Source: Prevotella sp. UBA7594
GTDB lineage: Bacteria > Bacteroidota > Bacteroidia > Bacteroidales > Bacteroidaceae
DNA: 6,408 nucleotides
Direction of reading: 5' to 3'
Assembly (NCBI GenBank): GCA_002490315.1
Contig: DLKG01000039.1
Span: 1 to 6,408, forward strand
Both the position numbers and the translations under genes were made by a program. This document shows, in pieces, positions 6,241-6,408 of the stretch; the first letter of the stretch is position 1, and every line of letters starts with the position of its first letter. The notes under the pieces were generated by a model. That model was not told the DNA's origin. It made no database searches and saw only the letters and a list, made by a program, of their open reading frames with translations.

Positions 6241-6372
6241 TAACTGGGAGAGGGGGCGCCCTCGCCCCCGAAAGAATAACTGGGAGAGGGGGCGCCCTCG
6301 CCCCCGACAACGCAAGTCAAAGAATAACTGGGAGAGGGGGCGCCCTCGCCCCCGACAACGCAAGTCAAAGAA
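6241..6372. repeat. Three tandem GC-rich hairpin repeats (48-bp unit, first copy shortened)
   Basis: A 31-bp core starting TAACTGGGAGAGGGGG and ending CCTCGCCCCCGA occurs identically at 6241-6271, 6277-6307 and 6325-6355. Copies 2 and 3 are each followed by the same 17 bp (CAACGCAAGTCAAAGAA), giving an exact 48-bp period. Copy 1 keeps only AAGAA of that spacer, a 12-bp difference. Each core can fold as GGGGGCG, loop CCCT, CGCCCCC, and also contains the palindrome GGGCGCCC. The array begins 14 bp after the M23 stop. There is no T-tract, so it is not a standard intrinsic terminator. It could be a REP-like element or a minisatellite grown from one; it might also slow RNA polymerase or protect the 3' end of the upstream mRNA. 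Confidence 0.93.
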
Positions 6373-6408
6373 TTTCACTTTCCGTATAAAAATCAATAGT
6401 TCGTTAAA

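Noticed and set aside
6059..6310. Minus-strand frame with repeated ARAPPLP peptides
   Set aside because: The repeated peptide is simply the translation of the GC-rich DNA repeat, whose 36- and 48-bp periods are multiples of three. The rest is antisense to the M23 gene. No start signal or family supports it.
6241..6372. CRISPR array
   Set aside because: The units are near-perfect tandem copies with identical spacers and only three copies; CRISPR arrays have different spacers between repeats.

Overview
The window looks like a Bacteroidales chromosome, most likely Prevotella or a close relative. The coding DNA is GC-rich, the spacers are AT-rich, and Shine-Dalgarno sites are mostly weak. Two promoter-like sites match the Bacteroidetes -7 consensus TAnnTTTG. 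The proteins also fit: a short-lid adenylate kinase, a FucP/GluP-type sugar permease, and an Obg GTPase with a long acidic tail. This assignment is inferred from sequence features; no database was searched.

Layout. Positions 1-161 (minus) hold the first 53 codons of an IS110-family recombinase that runs off the left edge. The AT-rich stretch 162-420 lies upstream of it and should include that element's non-coding end, where IS110-group elements encode a bridge RNA. A strong hairpin plus T-tract at 421-490 (minus) ends the hpt-adk unit. adk (525-1097) and hpt (1192-1731) both lie on the minus strand, separated by a short-repeat spacer. A 102-bp divergent spacer (1732-1833) holds one promoter-like element for each direction and a 13-bp palindrome between them. 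The plus strand then carries four closely spaced genes: a sugar MFS transporter (1834-3054), obgE (3092-4267), pgeF (4260-5090, overlapping obgE by 8 bp) and a secreted two-domain M23/LytM protein (5105-6226). The window ends in three GC-rich hairpin repeats (6241-6372) and 36 bp with nothing recognisable.

How the genes relate. hpt and adk are purine salvage and adenylate interconversion enzymes and are probably co-transcribed. obgE (ribosome assembly and stress GTPase), pgeF (purine nucleoside enzyme and peptidoglycan-editing factor) and the M23 protein (cell-wall hydrolase) form a tight same-strand run linked to growth and the cell wall, with the permease at its head. Most of the window is housekeeping DNA, and I see no convincing new multi-gene system. 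The parts most worth a second look are the IS110 end with its possible bridge RNA, the catalytically dead first LytM domain, the divergent promoter/palindrome with a possibly leaderless permease mRNA, the Asp-to-Glu change in the HPRT active site, and the GC-rich tandem hairpins.
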